Origin: Parahaliea mediterranea
GTDB lineage: Bacteria > Pseudomonadota > Gammaproteobacteria > Pseudomonadales > Halieaceae
Assembly: GCF_003402235.1 (NCBI RefSeq)
Contig: NZ_QEWO01000002.1
Span: 496,001-560,000 of the forward strand
Direction of reading: 5' to 3'
Length of the DNA stretch: 64,000 nt
Below are positions 52,364 through 60,180 of this stretch, piece by piece. The notes beneath the pieces are model-generated. The model searched no databases, was not told the origin of the DNA, and saw only the letters and a program-made list of their open reading frames with translations. Position numbers and translations under genes: made by a program. Within the stretch, counting starts at the first letter, position 1; every line of letters starts with the position of its first letter.

Positions 52364-52787
52364 TTTATACCCCATATCCAATGCCTGTGATTGCTTACCG
52401 ACAAAGCCGGAGGATGATGATGCAAGGCACCCTCAACAAGACCCCTGGATCTTATTTAATAACCCTGAACTGGATTAAACGACGGTTTTTCGGTATCGAG
52501 ACTATCCAATCACGGAGAATGCCGGAAGTTTATTTCATGAATAACAACCTATAGTTTCGCCCTATTGCCACTTCCAGACGTTTCGGTTTCGAAACGAGAA
52601 TTCGCGCAATCTAGAAGAAGGCCACCCCGGAGAAATCGCACAGCATGCGCCATCTATCACTGGCCCAAGGGTACGGCTATAGTAGTATTCCGTCGTGTGG
52701 TGTAACTCTGGTCATCGTCTTGTCCACCACCGCTGCCACCGGCTTTGTAAGCACCATGGCAAGGCCACTGAGAGCACGCATGCAGAT
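52364..52787. other. upstream region of the receptor operon
   Basis: No gene is supported. It contains the conserved upstream box (52497-52549) and then sequence leading into the IS91-type fragment, with in-frame stops in the transposase frame up to about 52680. Confidence 0.5.
52497..52549 (-). promoter_or_regulatory. conserved upstream box, copy 2 (TonB receptor)
   Basis: On the + strand CGAGACTATCCAATCACG, then CCGGAAGTTTATTTCATG and ACAACC align with 42634-42690 upstream of the ALDH gene, with two small gaps. It begins 134 bp before the receptor start. Confidence 0.6.
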
Positions 52788-53846
52788 TGCCGACAGAGCG
52801 ACAACACCATGCGAAACATGCGCGGGGGCCTGCACCGCTCAGTTCACCTCAACAATGGCTCGACCGAGCACCTGACGTCCGCTGGCGTCTATGTGCATCG
52901 CGACAACAGGCCGCCCCGATTTCAACGCATCAAGGCACCGGACAAAGCCGAGTTGGAGGAGTTGATTCAACTGATCAGCCAGCGCGTCGGCCGCTGCCTC
53001 GAGCGCCATGGACTGCTGGAACAGGACACCGAGAGCGCCTGGCTGGACCTCGACCCCGCCGAGGATAGCGATGCCATGCCACAGATTCTGGGTAGCTCCA
53101 TCTCCTACCGCATAGCCGTCGGCCCACTGCAGGGACGTAAGGCGTTCATGATCCGCACTATTCGTCCCCTGGATCGGCCTGACCCCGGACTGGAACGGGT
53201 GGCCAAGGCCAATGGCTTTTCCCTGCATGCGGGTGTGAGCTGCGAGGGTCATCAAAAGGAGAAGCGCGAGCGATTATGCCGGTACATTGCTCGCCCCGCC
53301 GTAGCCGTTCCCCGCCTCTCGCTCAGTTCCACTGGCAAGGTGGTTTATACTCTGAAGACGCCCTACAGCGATGGAACGACGCAAGTGGCATTTGATCCCG
53401 TGGATTTTATAGCGAGATTGGCGGCACTAGTGCCGAAGCCGAGGGTCAACCTCACCCGCTACCACGGCGTACTCGCGCCGAACCACCGCTGGCGCGGGCT
53501 CGTCACACCAGCCAGGCGTGGGAAAGGCATCAAGTCTATCGCCAACGCAGAAGTCCGCACACCCGCCGAGCGTCACGCAGCAATGACCTGGGCCCAGCGC
53601 CTAAAACGAGTCTTCAGTATCGACATCAAGGTCTGTGGCCGCTGCGGCGGTACTGTCAGGGTCATCGCTTGCATCGAGGATCAGGAGATCATCGACACAA
53701 TACTGGCTCACCTGCGCGATAATGAGCTGGCCACCTCTTCACTACCTCTACTGACACCACCATCCCGGGCACCCCCTGAGACATTACCTCTTGTCGCTGG
53801 GAAGGATTCCAGCTCAACAACTCTCAATCAGCAAGGAAGCCACTGA
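52788..53846 (+). pseudogene. IS91-type transposase, C-terminal fragment
   Basis: The frame encodes 'GVYVHRDNRPPRFQRIKAPD', 'ISYRIAVGPLQGRKAFMIRT', 'ERLCRYIARPAVAVPRLSLS', 'IARLAALVPKPRVNLTRYHG' and the C-terminal zinc-like 'CGRCGGTVRVIACIED'. This is the second half of an IS91-type Y-transposase. The N-terminal zinc-finger part and the following two hundred or so residues are absent. It is in the same orientation as the N-terminal fragment at 40.1 kb. Confidence 0.8.
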
Positions 53847-54128
53847 GGAATTCGTCGGTATAGAGTTGTTCGTGCCGGGTTTCGAAGGTGAGCGAGAATG
53901 ATCAACAAGACCAGCAATGCAAGCACTGACCGCAGGCACTGTGCGAGCCTGTACCCACGACCTCAGGTTCCGCGACCATTTTCTGGACGATCAGTTACTC
54001 TCGACACCCCGTTTATACTTCTTATACTTAATCACTGATGATATTTTTCGGACTGAGTCCGACCCGTCCGGCGCAGAGTCCGAAACAGCCGTGGGACTTA
54101 GTGTGCGAGTCTGTCGGCGGTAATCGGA

Positions 54129-55280
54129 CTAATTGATGTCGTTGATATGGGGGCCGGGTTGAAGGGTTCCGTTAGGATTCGAGACGAGCACACCGTGGTC
54201 GACAAGCCACCGCCTCACCCCCGAGGCCGTTTGTTTTACGATGCCGTGCCCCTCCGCCATCAGCGCCCCAAATTCTGCGACAGGAAAGGAGTCGTCGCCG
54301 TAACGATCTGACAAGAGCTTCGCCACCTCGATCCCCGCTCGCCTGCCCGCGGTGATTTTTTCGCCCGCCATTATATTTCTTGTCTGCGCGGCGCTATCCG
54401 GTAGGCGAGGTATCGCGACCAGCGATTCCCTTTTGTGCTCTACCTGACTCTCCTGGCAAGTGTCCATATCCATCAACAAAAAGGTCTTGGATGTGTCCAC
54501 CGGAAGTAGATCAAAATTCATGTCTGCGCCTCGATCTCCGTCGCGCTGTTTGACACAAGAAACCGTAAAACCTTGCTTCGCCGGCTTGATCGAGAATATC
54601 GCGTCCATTGCAGCCGGGAGCGCCGAATGTCCTCGCGGCGTTTTGGCGTCGGCTTTGCCCGTATGGTGAACCAGCTCAATCGAACAAGGGGCGACAAGTT
54701 TTGACTGTAGATATCGGAGGTTTAGTAGAAGGTCGCCAACATCCTTCGCGCTGTTTTCGTCGAAACCGGCGCCCGCATTCACCGCCAGAGTATCGATCAC
54801 AATATGGGCGGGAGAGATTCGCGCATCTGACATTGCGCCGAGTATTCCATCTACGTCCGCGCGCTGCCGTAGGTTTACCGGCCCCTGGTATCCGGCAAAT
54901 AGTATTTCATCCTCAGCAACGCCGTGGTGACGGCACCACGCCTCGACCCTGGCCGCAACACCGTCGGCACCCTCACCATAGATATATATCGAGTGACGCC
55001 CCTCCGTCCTTACTTGTCGATCAAGATAATTCTCAAAGCAAGCCAGGTGCAGGGCTTTGTCGAGGACGTAGAAGGATTTTCCCGAACCGTAGGCGCCGTA
55101 GGTCAACACGAGCGATCCCTCCGGTTGAAGGCTCTCGATTAGCCATGGCCGCCCCGCTGCCGCATTCCTTAATACATGAAGCGGCATTAGCTGCGGGTGC
55201 ACCTTGCGGACGAGGTCGAGGTGCACTTTTTCCTCCTCGTACCCTTCCGGGTCGAGCGGATGGCAATTCTCATTGCTCAC
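54129..55280 (-). CDS. RepA-like RecA-fold ATPase
   Basis: 383 residues. 'TYGAYGSGKSFYVLD' is the Walker A motif, 'HIVIDTLAVNAG' the Walker B region and 'IELVHHTGKAD' a sensor-like strand, as in hexameric RepA/DnaB-type helicases used by plasmids and P4-like islands. The C-terminus looks like a small winged-helix. It likely supports replication or mobilisation of the island. It lies 12 nt after the excisionase-like HTH gene, and both are transcribed toward the cargo. Confidence 0.82.
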   Translation of the reverse strand: MSNENCHPLDPEGYEEEKVHLDLVRKVHPQLMPLHVLRNAAAGRPWLIESLQPEGSLVLTYGAYGSGKSFYVLDKALHLACFENYLDRQVRTEGRHSIYIYGEGADGVAARVEAWCRHHGVAEDEILFAGYQGPVNLRQRADVDGILGAMSDARISPAHIVIDTLAVNAGAGFDENSAKDVGDLLLNLRYLQSKLVAPCSIELVHHTGKADAKTPRGHSALPAAMDAIFSIKPAKQGFTVSCVKQRDGDRGADMNFDLLPVDTSKTFLLMDMDTCQESQVEHKRESLVAIPRLPDSAAQTRNIMAGEKITAGRRAGIEVAKLLSDRYGDDSFPVAEFGALMAEGHGIVKQTASGVRRWLVDHGVLVSNPNGTLQPGPHINDIN

Positions 55281-55292
55281 GGCCCCGCCCCC

Positions 55293-55559
55293 TTATTGCC
55301 CGGCTGCTTGTGTGTCGAACCTGTCGCGCCACTCCAAAAGGTCTTTGACTCGATACCGGACAGTCCTCCCCATTTTGTAGTGACGGGGTGCCTCTACCCC
55401 TCCCAGCTTTCCGGTATGGCGCGAATTTTTTATCGTGCTTCGCTTGCGGCCTAGAAACGCTTCCGCCTGACGGTCGTTTATTAACTGCTCGGGATTGATT
55501 TCCAATATGGAAACGAGCGAACTGACATTGGTGGCGGTGATTTTGATTTGCTCTGACAT
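55293..55559 (-). CDS. AlpA/excisionase-like HTH protein
   Basis: 88 residues. 'LINDRQAEAFLGRKRSTIKN' followed by 'YKMGRTVRYRVKDLLEWRD' is the MerR-like winged HTH of AlpA and related excisionases. Such proteins direct integrase toward excision or activate its gene. It lies in the integrase-proximal part of the island, directly before the RepA-like gene. Confidence 0.8.
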   Translation of the reverse strand: MSEQIKITATNVSSLVSILEINPEQLINDRQAEAFLGRKRSTIKNSRHTGKLGGVEAPRHYKMGRTVRYRVKDLLEWRDRFDTQAAGQ

Positions 55560-55751
55560 TTTCTAGCCCTCGGGTCTGTATGGTTCCTTGGCAGGTACTT
55601 TTTGGCACCTTCCCGATAGACTTTACTTCTCAGATCGCCCCCCCGGTATGGAAAATCGAGCGACGACTAAACCGGCGGTTTAGAGTGTGCAAATTTAACA
55701 AAAGGGGGTGACGCGACAGCCGCCCCCTAGAAAGAGCGCCAAACGCTTCCG

Positions 55752-55991
55752 CTAACCCATCCAGGCAACCGCGTCACCCCGAAATCCACCCCCGGCCAGG
55801 CTATCTGCCAGGGCGCCGATATTGCCCGCAAGGGCTCGCATCGCGACGAGTTGGGCATCGGTAATGCTTTCCCGATCCGCGAGCCCGTCGTCGAGCATGT
55901 CGGCCACACTGGCGGCAAACGAGCAGATTTGCTCTAGCTTGTCTTGGGCCTGCGTGGGGGTGGTGGTTAGGCTAGAATTGCATACAGTCAT
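55752..55991 (-). CDS. small island protein, unknown
   Basis: 79 residues with AGGAG seven bases before the ATG. The sequence is a soluble helical protein ('QAQDKLEQICSFAASVADML', 'ALAGNIGALADSLAGG'). I recognise no domain. Its place between the integrase and excisionase genes is typical of accessory small proteins in P4-like islands. Confidence 0.6.
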   Translation of the reverse strand: MTVCNSSLTTTPTQAQDKLEQICSFAASVADMLDDGLADRESITDAQLVAMRALAGNIGALADSLAGGGFRGDAVAWMG

Positions 55992-56062
55992 TCGCGTACT
56001 CCTGATAGTCGCGTTTTGATTAGGGGGCGCCCGTGATTAGCCGCACTGGCGCCCCCGGCTTT

Positions 56063-57304
56063 TCACCCAAAGGCAAATTCTTTTCCTGTCGCACTACTGA
56101 TAGTTTCTCCCTCCTCGTGCAACTCGCGGAGGTGATCGAGGTAGTCGGCCCACGCCTGCATCAATTCCCGCCGACGGTCGAGGTGCTTTGTGCGGTTGTA
56201 GGCGCGGCCGTTTGCGTCGCGTACCGAATGCCCTAGCTGGTGCTCGATCCAGTCGACCGGATAGCCGAGAACCTCGTCCGCTATCGTGCGAAACATGGCG
56301 CGGAACCCGTGCGCGGTCATATCCTCCCGGCCATAGTCCAGAGCTCGCAAGGCCAGCCGCACAGTGTTCTCACTCAGCGGCCGGGCGTCGCCCCGGGCAC
56401 TTGGGAATACGTATCGCCCGCTACCTGTGTATTTTTTAAGCTCCTCGAGCACCTCGAGCACCTGGCGCGAAAGCGGCACTACGACCGCCTGGCCGGTTTT
56501 GGTTTTATTTTCGGGCAACTCCCACACCCCCGCCTCGAGATCGACCTCGCTCCATTCCATAGTGCGGATTTCTCCCGGTCGGGAGGGGATATATGCCGAC
56601 ACCTTGAGCGCGGTGGTCGATATCGCCGACCCTTCGTATCGGAAAATTTTCGACATTAGCGGGCCGACGGCCGCCGGGTCGGTTATGGCTGAAAAATGGC
56701 GCTTTTCGATTTCTTGTAGAGCGCCCCGGAGGTCGGCGACAGGATCACGCTCGGCCCGGCCGGTGGCGATTGCATAGCGGAAAACCTGCGAGGCAACTTG
56801 GCGGGCTTTGTGGGCGCTGTTGATGTAGCCGCGGGCCTCAATCCTGCGCAGCGCCTCGAGGACTTCCGGCGCAGATAGCTCTTTGATCGGGCGCGAGCCA
56901 ATCGACTTGAATAGATAGCGATCGAGCAAGTTCCGGCAGCGGGCGCGGTGTGTCTGTGACCGGTTAGTGAGTTTCTTTTCGCACCACTCCTCGGCCACTG
57001 CCTCGAAGGTGGTCGCCTGGCCGTACTGCCGCTCGAGAGCCTCGCGTCGCTTTTTCTCCGACGGGTCTTTGCCGTCCAGGAGCTCGCGCCGAGCTTCGGT
57101 TGTTCTGTCCCTGGCGTCGGCGAGCGATATCTCGGGGTATGGGCCGAAGGTAAGCAGCTTCTCTCTGCCACCTATGCGGTATTTGAGGCGCCAGCTTTTC
57201 GAGCCGGCTGGCGTGACCTGTAAGAACAGCCCTCGGCCGTCGAATAGCTTGTAAGCCTTCTCTGCCGGCTTCGCCGCTTTGACCTTGGTCGCGGTGAGCT
57301 TCAT
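56063..57304 (-). CDS. P4-type tyrosine integrase
   Basis: 413 residues. The N-terminal DUF4102 arm-binding domain ('MKLTATKVKAAKPAEKAYKL', 'RYRIGGREK'-like segment) and the C-terminal catalytic domain are complete: Arg242 in 'SRPGE', H332-x-x-R335 in 'HGFRAMFR', the LGH at 357-359 and Tyr369 in 'RAYNR'. The start codon faces the tRNA-Ser core at 57511 at 207 bp, the standard arrangement for integration at a tRNA 3' end. GAGGGTAGG precedes the ATG. Nothing is broken, so it may be active. Confidence 0.92.
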   Translation of the reverse strand: MKLTATKVKAAKPAEKAYKLFDGRGLFLQVTPAGSKSWRLKYRIGGREKLLTFGPYPEISLADARDRTTEARRELLDGKDPSEKKRREALERQYGQATTFEAVAEEWCEKKLTNRSQTHRARCRNLLDRYLFKSIGSRPIKELSAPEVLEALRRIEARGYINSAHKARQVASQVFRYAIATGRAERDPVADLRGALQEIEKRHFSAITDPAAVGPLMSKIFRYEGSAISTTALKVSAYIPSRPGEIRTMEWSEVDLEAGVWELPENKTKTGQAVVVPLSRQVLEVLEELKKYTGSGRYVFPSARGDARPLSENTVRLALRALDYGREDMTAHGFRAMFRTIADEVLGYPVDWIEHQLGHSVRDANGRAYNRTKHLDRRRELMQAWADYLDHLRELHEEGETISSATGKEFAFG

Positions 57305-57441
57305 TACCTACCCTCGATCGGGATTTGGGGGTATCGGGGGCGGGGGTGGGTATCCGTGTCCCCGCCCATGTCCCCAAAATTTCCCGTTACGGTAATGAAC
57401 CTCGGGAGGTCACGCAAGAGCACAAAAAGTGCTCATATAGC

Positions 57442-57467
57442 AAAAAGCCCCGATTTACGGGGCTTTT
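57442..57467. terminator. bidirectional terminator near integrase
   Basis: AAAAAGCCCC-GATTTAC-GGGGCTTTT is a perfect stem with A-run and T-run on its two sides, so it can terminate both strands between the att core and the integrase start. Confidence 0.75.
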
Positions 57468-57470
57468 CGT

Positions 57471-57496
57471 GTGACCAGAAGTGACCTTGAGTGACC
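57471..57496. repeat. three GTGACC repeats at 10-bp spacing
   Basis: GTGACC begins at 57471, 57481 and 57491, one helical turn apart, 15 bp from the tRNA core. They look like integrase or excisionase arm sites. Confidence 0.55.
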
Positions 57497-57510
57497 ACTG
57501 AGATCGAAAA

Positions 57511-57535
57511 TGGCGGAGAGCGAGGGATTCGAATC
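57511..57535 (-). other. attachment core: 3' end of a tRNA-Ser
   Basis: On the minus strand this reads TTCGAATCCCTCGCTCTCCG followed by CCA: T-loop, T-stem 3' strand, acceptor 3' strand, discriminator G and CCA of a tRNA-Ser. The rest of the tRNA is not present to its right, so this is a duplicated core left by integration. The intact gene should lie beyond the right edge. Confidence 0.75.
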
Positions 57536-57660
57536 TACAAAGGGCGAAAATGACGCCACTGAATGCCCTCCCACGCCTTTAAAATCAAAGACTTAGAAAA
57601 TGGGCTGGGCGTGGAGTGGCATGAAAAGGCGCGTGCGTGGTCCCATGGTGGCCCCAAATT
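57511..57660. repeat. right island junction, homologous to 39818-39975
   Basis: Core plus about 125 bp of flank aligns to the left junction, including 'CCTTTAAAATCAAAGACTTA' and GGTCCC/GGCCCC at 57639 and 57650 (11-bp spacing). The two flanks look like the distal ends of two related elements inserted in tandem. Confidence 0.65.
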
Positions 57661-57830
57661 TAAGACCCCTTTGGTAATCAACCATTTCGTCGCTCTGCTC
57701 TGCCAGCAGCAAGTGGATGCGCTCCCTCTATTCCTAGATGCTTCACTCGGCTCATATTGAACTAAACTACTGTTGAACTTACAGAATTCTTCTATCTATT
57801 TCAGGCAGCCGAAAACTATTGAGGCAATAT

Positions 57831-58394
57831 ATGAACATCTCGGCCTTTGTTGTACTACTTTTTTTTGGAGCGAATGCCATTAGTGCAGAACTGGACCATT
57901 CATGCGCGAAATCGTTCGAAATAGATCGTGACAGAATAATCGCCGTTGAAGAACTCAAACAGTCAATGAGTTGCCACACACTAGATCAATCTAGATTGAA
58001 TCTTTACAAGGCAATTGAAGGACTCTCACCTGACTGGGAAAGCCTCAATGCGGAGGTAGCCAGTGCGGATAAATGGCTTACAGACCGCGTAAACGGGGCT
58101 GATACATCTAATCTAGGCAATGCCACATTGGGCATAATAGGAGTAATAGGCATAGCGAGTTGCCCGACCACCGCTGGATTAGGCTGCATAATTCTCGCAG
58201 CAACTAGCTCTTATGGTGGATTATGGCTAGCAGGGCAATCATCCAAGGAGGCCGAGGCAGTGATTGCTAAAGCAAAGCGTGACCTCGAGTCCTCCCAGGC
58301 CCAATTCGAGACTGTCAATCGAATGCGCCAAAACCTATCTCTCCAATTCAACCAGTATTGCGGATTTGTGCGTGAAAAGTGTATGACACAGTAG
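57831..58394 (+). CDS. secreted protein, unknown
   Basis: 187 residues. A signal peptide (1-19, 'VVLLFFGANAISAE') precedes a soluble part with several cysteines ('DHSCAKSF', 'MSCHTLD'), a glycine-rich hydrophobic segment at about 100-136 ('GIIGVIGIASCPTTAGLGCI') that may span or insert into a membrane, and a C-terminal coiled-coil-like helix. GAGG lies six bases before ATG. I do not recognise a family. It is read toward the membrane-channel operon on the opposite strand and could be cargo of the same island. Confidence 0.6.
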   Translation: MNISAFVVLLFFGANAISAELDHSCAKSFEIDRDRIIAVEELKQSMSCHTLDQSRLNLYKAIEGLSPDWESLNAEVASADKWLTDRVNGADTSNLGNATLGIIGVIGIASCPTTAGLGCIILAATSSYGGLWLAGQSSKEAEAVIAKAKRDLESSQAQFETVNRMRQNLSLQFNQYCGFVREKCMTQ

Positions 58395-58763
58395 TCCAAA
58401 AAAGTCACCGAGCTAGGCGGAACACTAGGTACTGGAGAATGCACGGATACAACTGGAAATTGCACGGCTTAAGCTGAAGATTGAATGTCACAACCGGCGA
58501 TAGAAGGCGAAGTTTGTCCTGGAGGGTATTCGCCTGGCGGACGCCATCGCGGGCTCTTCCATTGCCTGGCTCGTACAGCAGCTAGCGAGCTCTGGAAGTT
58601 GATCGAATGAAATCGGACAAGGTAAAACTGCTGGCTCTGCAATTGTTCACTATTTATGCAGGTCTCAACAATTGAGTGCTAATGCTAGCCTGACATGCTC
58701 CAATCAGCAATCGAGGCGAAGTACAGCTAAACATTTGGCCTCATATAAACTCAACAAATCACG
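58395..58763. other. spacer between convergent genes
   Basis: I see no gene, repeat or convincing terminator here. One short open stretch is richer in GC than its surroundings and could be a relic of another element. Confidence 0.4.
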
Positions 58764-60143
58764 CTATGACATTTCCCTTTGAATATTTAGCAATGATTCA
58801 ATCGCCGATGAAAGATGCTGGATAGCCTCAGACCGTTTTCCGGGAGGTAGCTCCTTCACCTTCTGAATTTCCTCATCAATTAGCGCTGCGACTTCAACTC
58901 GCATCCCGAGCTCCATTTCTGTTTCCAGTTCTCTCAGTGCCAACTCACGCTGTGCAGAGTGGTCTGCATTCTCTTCCTGTATCCTACGTTTCAAAAATTC
59001 GGAGTGTGATTCTGCCCCCTCAAAAGTCCCATCTCTTCGTGCGACTGACCTCTCATACGGTCCAGGACGTGACAATATTTTGGCTGCCATTGGAGCTGAT
59101 TCCACAAAAATTAAAAGTATAGTGAGCCCGATAGCCAGAAAGTAGTTTTTGCCACCATGTCGATCAAGGTATTCTTGAAGTTCTCTCCGTTTTGCCACAT
59201 AACCCTTCGCAGTTTCTTGTTCGACTTTTTCTTCAACCATACGTGCATCGTCGTTTGCACCTGAGATTCGATCGCGTAGAAGTTCGAGATCTTCCTTATA
59301 AGTCGCAATTTCATACTCAATCGATGAAGCCTCCATTGGATAGTTTTTTCGCTCGCGTTCCAATTCAGATATTTTTCTACTCCATTCTCCGATTGCACTC
59401 TTTAACTTCTGAGATTCAGGTCCAAATTCGCCAACTTTACCTGACAACTCATGGTATTTTGAAACACCATCGCCTGTCGCATACCACCTCTTGTTACTTT
59501 CATTTTCAAAGGTACGTGCGCCAGCAATTTCCAGGCTGAATATTTCTTGGAGATTTTTCCCTTGCTCTCTTGCTTCTATCAGCTCACGCTGAAGTTGATT
59601 TAACGACGTAAGTCTCTCACTCGATACGGCCAAAAGCTTCTGCTTTTGTTCCCTCGCCTCTTCAAGTGTCCGAATTTCAGAATATTTATCTCGCTCTCGT
59701 TCGGATGACGTTTTTCCGAAATTAGAAGCAATCTGGGCTTCTAATTCCTCATCAAAGACTGCAATCTTCAAAGGATCGCTTATGATAATCCCAATAACCA
59801 CTGCTAGCGCGATTCTAACAAAACCAGCGACCAGTTTTTCTTTTCCAGTTTCGCCGAACATGGTGCTAAGAAACACCCTATTCAATGCATAAATCAATAC
59901 GGCCCACAACAACGATAGCAAAATGATTGAGATCTCACTCGCAAGCCCATCGTAGTGCGACAACAATTCATTAAAGAAAAACAACGCACTGAAAAAAGCC
60001 AGTGACGATGTCAGTAGAACTACGAACCCAAATGCTTTGAACTTATTTATTTCATCCGGAGCTCCCTCTTGTTCTAAAGCACGCGGAGCCACGCCACCAG
60101 ACAAGAGCAAAAACCGGCCAATCCTGCCATTAATCTCAGACAA
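58764..60143 (-). CDS. DUF4407 coiled-coil membrane protein
   Basis: 459 residues. Three helices lie near 35-62, 70-96 and 101-128, the third followed by 'SDPLKIAVFDEELEAQI', the DUF4407 signature. A coiled-coil of about 190 residues (140-330) is rich in Glu, Lys and Arg, then comes a fourth helix (337-362) and a C-terminal helical tail. The start is TTG, with AGGAGA seven bases upstream. It is the last gene of the operon, 37 nt after the MotA-like gene. The long coil between membrane helices suggests a sensor or a tether across the periplasm or cytoplasm. Confidence 0.8.
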   Translation of the reverse strand: MSEINGRIGRFLLLSGGVAPRALEQEGAPDEINKFKAFGFVVLLTSSLAFFSALFFFNELLSHYDGLASEISIILLSLLWAVLIYALNRVFLSTMFGETGKEKLVAGFVRIALAVVIGIIISDPLKIAVFDEELEAQIASNFGKTSSERERDKYSEIRTLEEAREQKQKLLAVSSERLTSLNQLQRELIEAREQGKNLQEIFSLEIAGARTFENESNKRWYATGDGVSKYHELSGKVGEFGPESQKLKSAIGEWSRKISELERERKNYPMEASSIEYEIATYKEDLELLRDRISGANDDARMVEEKVEQETAKGYVAKRRELQEYLDRHGGKNYFLAIGLTILLIFVESAPMAAKILSRPGPYERSVARRDGTFEGAESHSEFLKRRIQEENADHSAQRELALRELETEMELGMRVEVAALIDEEIQKVKELPPGKRSEAIQHLSSAIESLLNIQREMS

Positions 60144-60180
60144 TGAATTCTCTCCTACCGAGTAGCGTTTATCATAAGAT

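Larger units (their letters stand above)
57305..57830. other. island junction region, no gene
   Basis: It holds a hairpin terminator (57442-57467), three arm-type repeats (57471-57496), the tRNA-Ser 3'-end core (57511-57535) and a flank homologous to the left junction. A small open frame in the flank (57563-57760) is not supported as a gene. Confidence 0.6.

Noticed and set aside
54049-54061. CGGACTGAGTCCG palindrome left of the RepA-like gene
   Set aside because: The T-run is on the wrong side for an intrinsic terminator on either gene and there is no second copy, so no role was assigned.
57511-57600. Possible complete tRNA-Ser at the right junction
   Set aside because: Only the T-arm and acceptor 3' end match. 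The sequence where the anticodon and D arms should be is unrelated, so it is an att copy and not a tRNA gene.
57563-57760. 65-codon frame right of the att core
   Set aside because: Its sequence is the junction flank that is conserved, but not as a reading frame, at 39.8 kb. It is more likely att-arm DNA.
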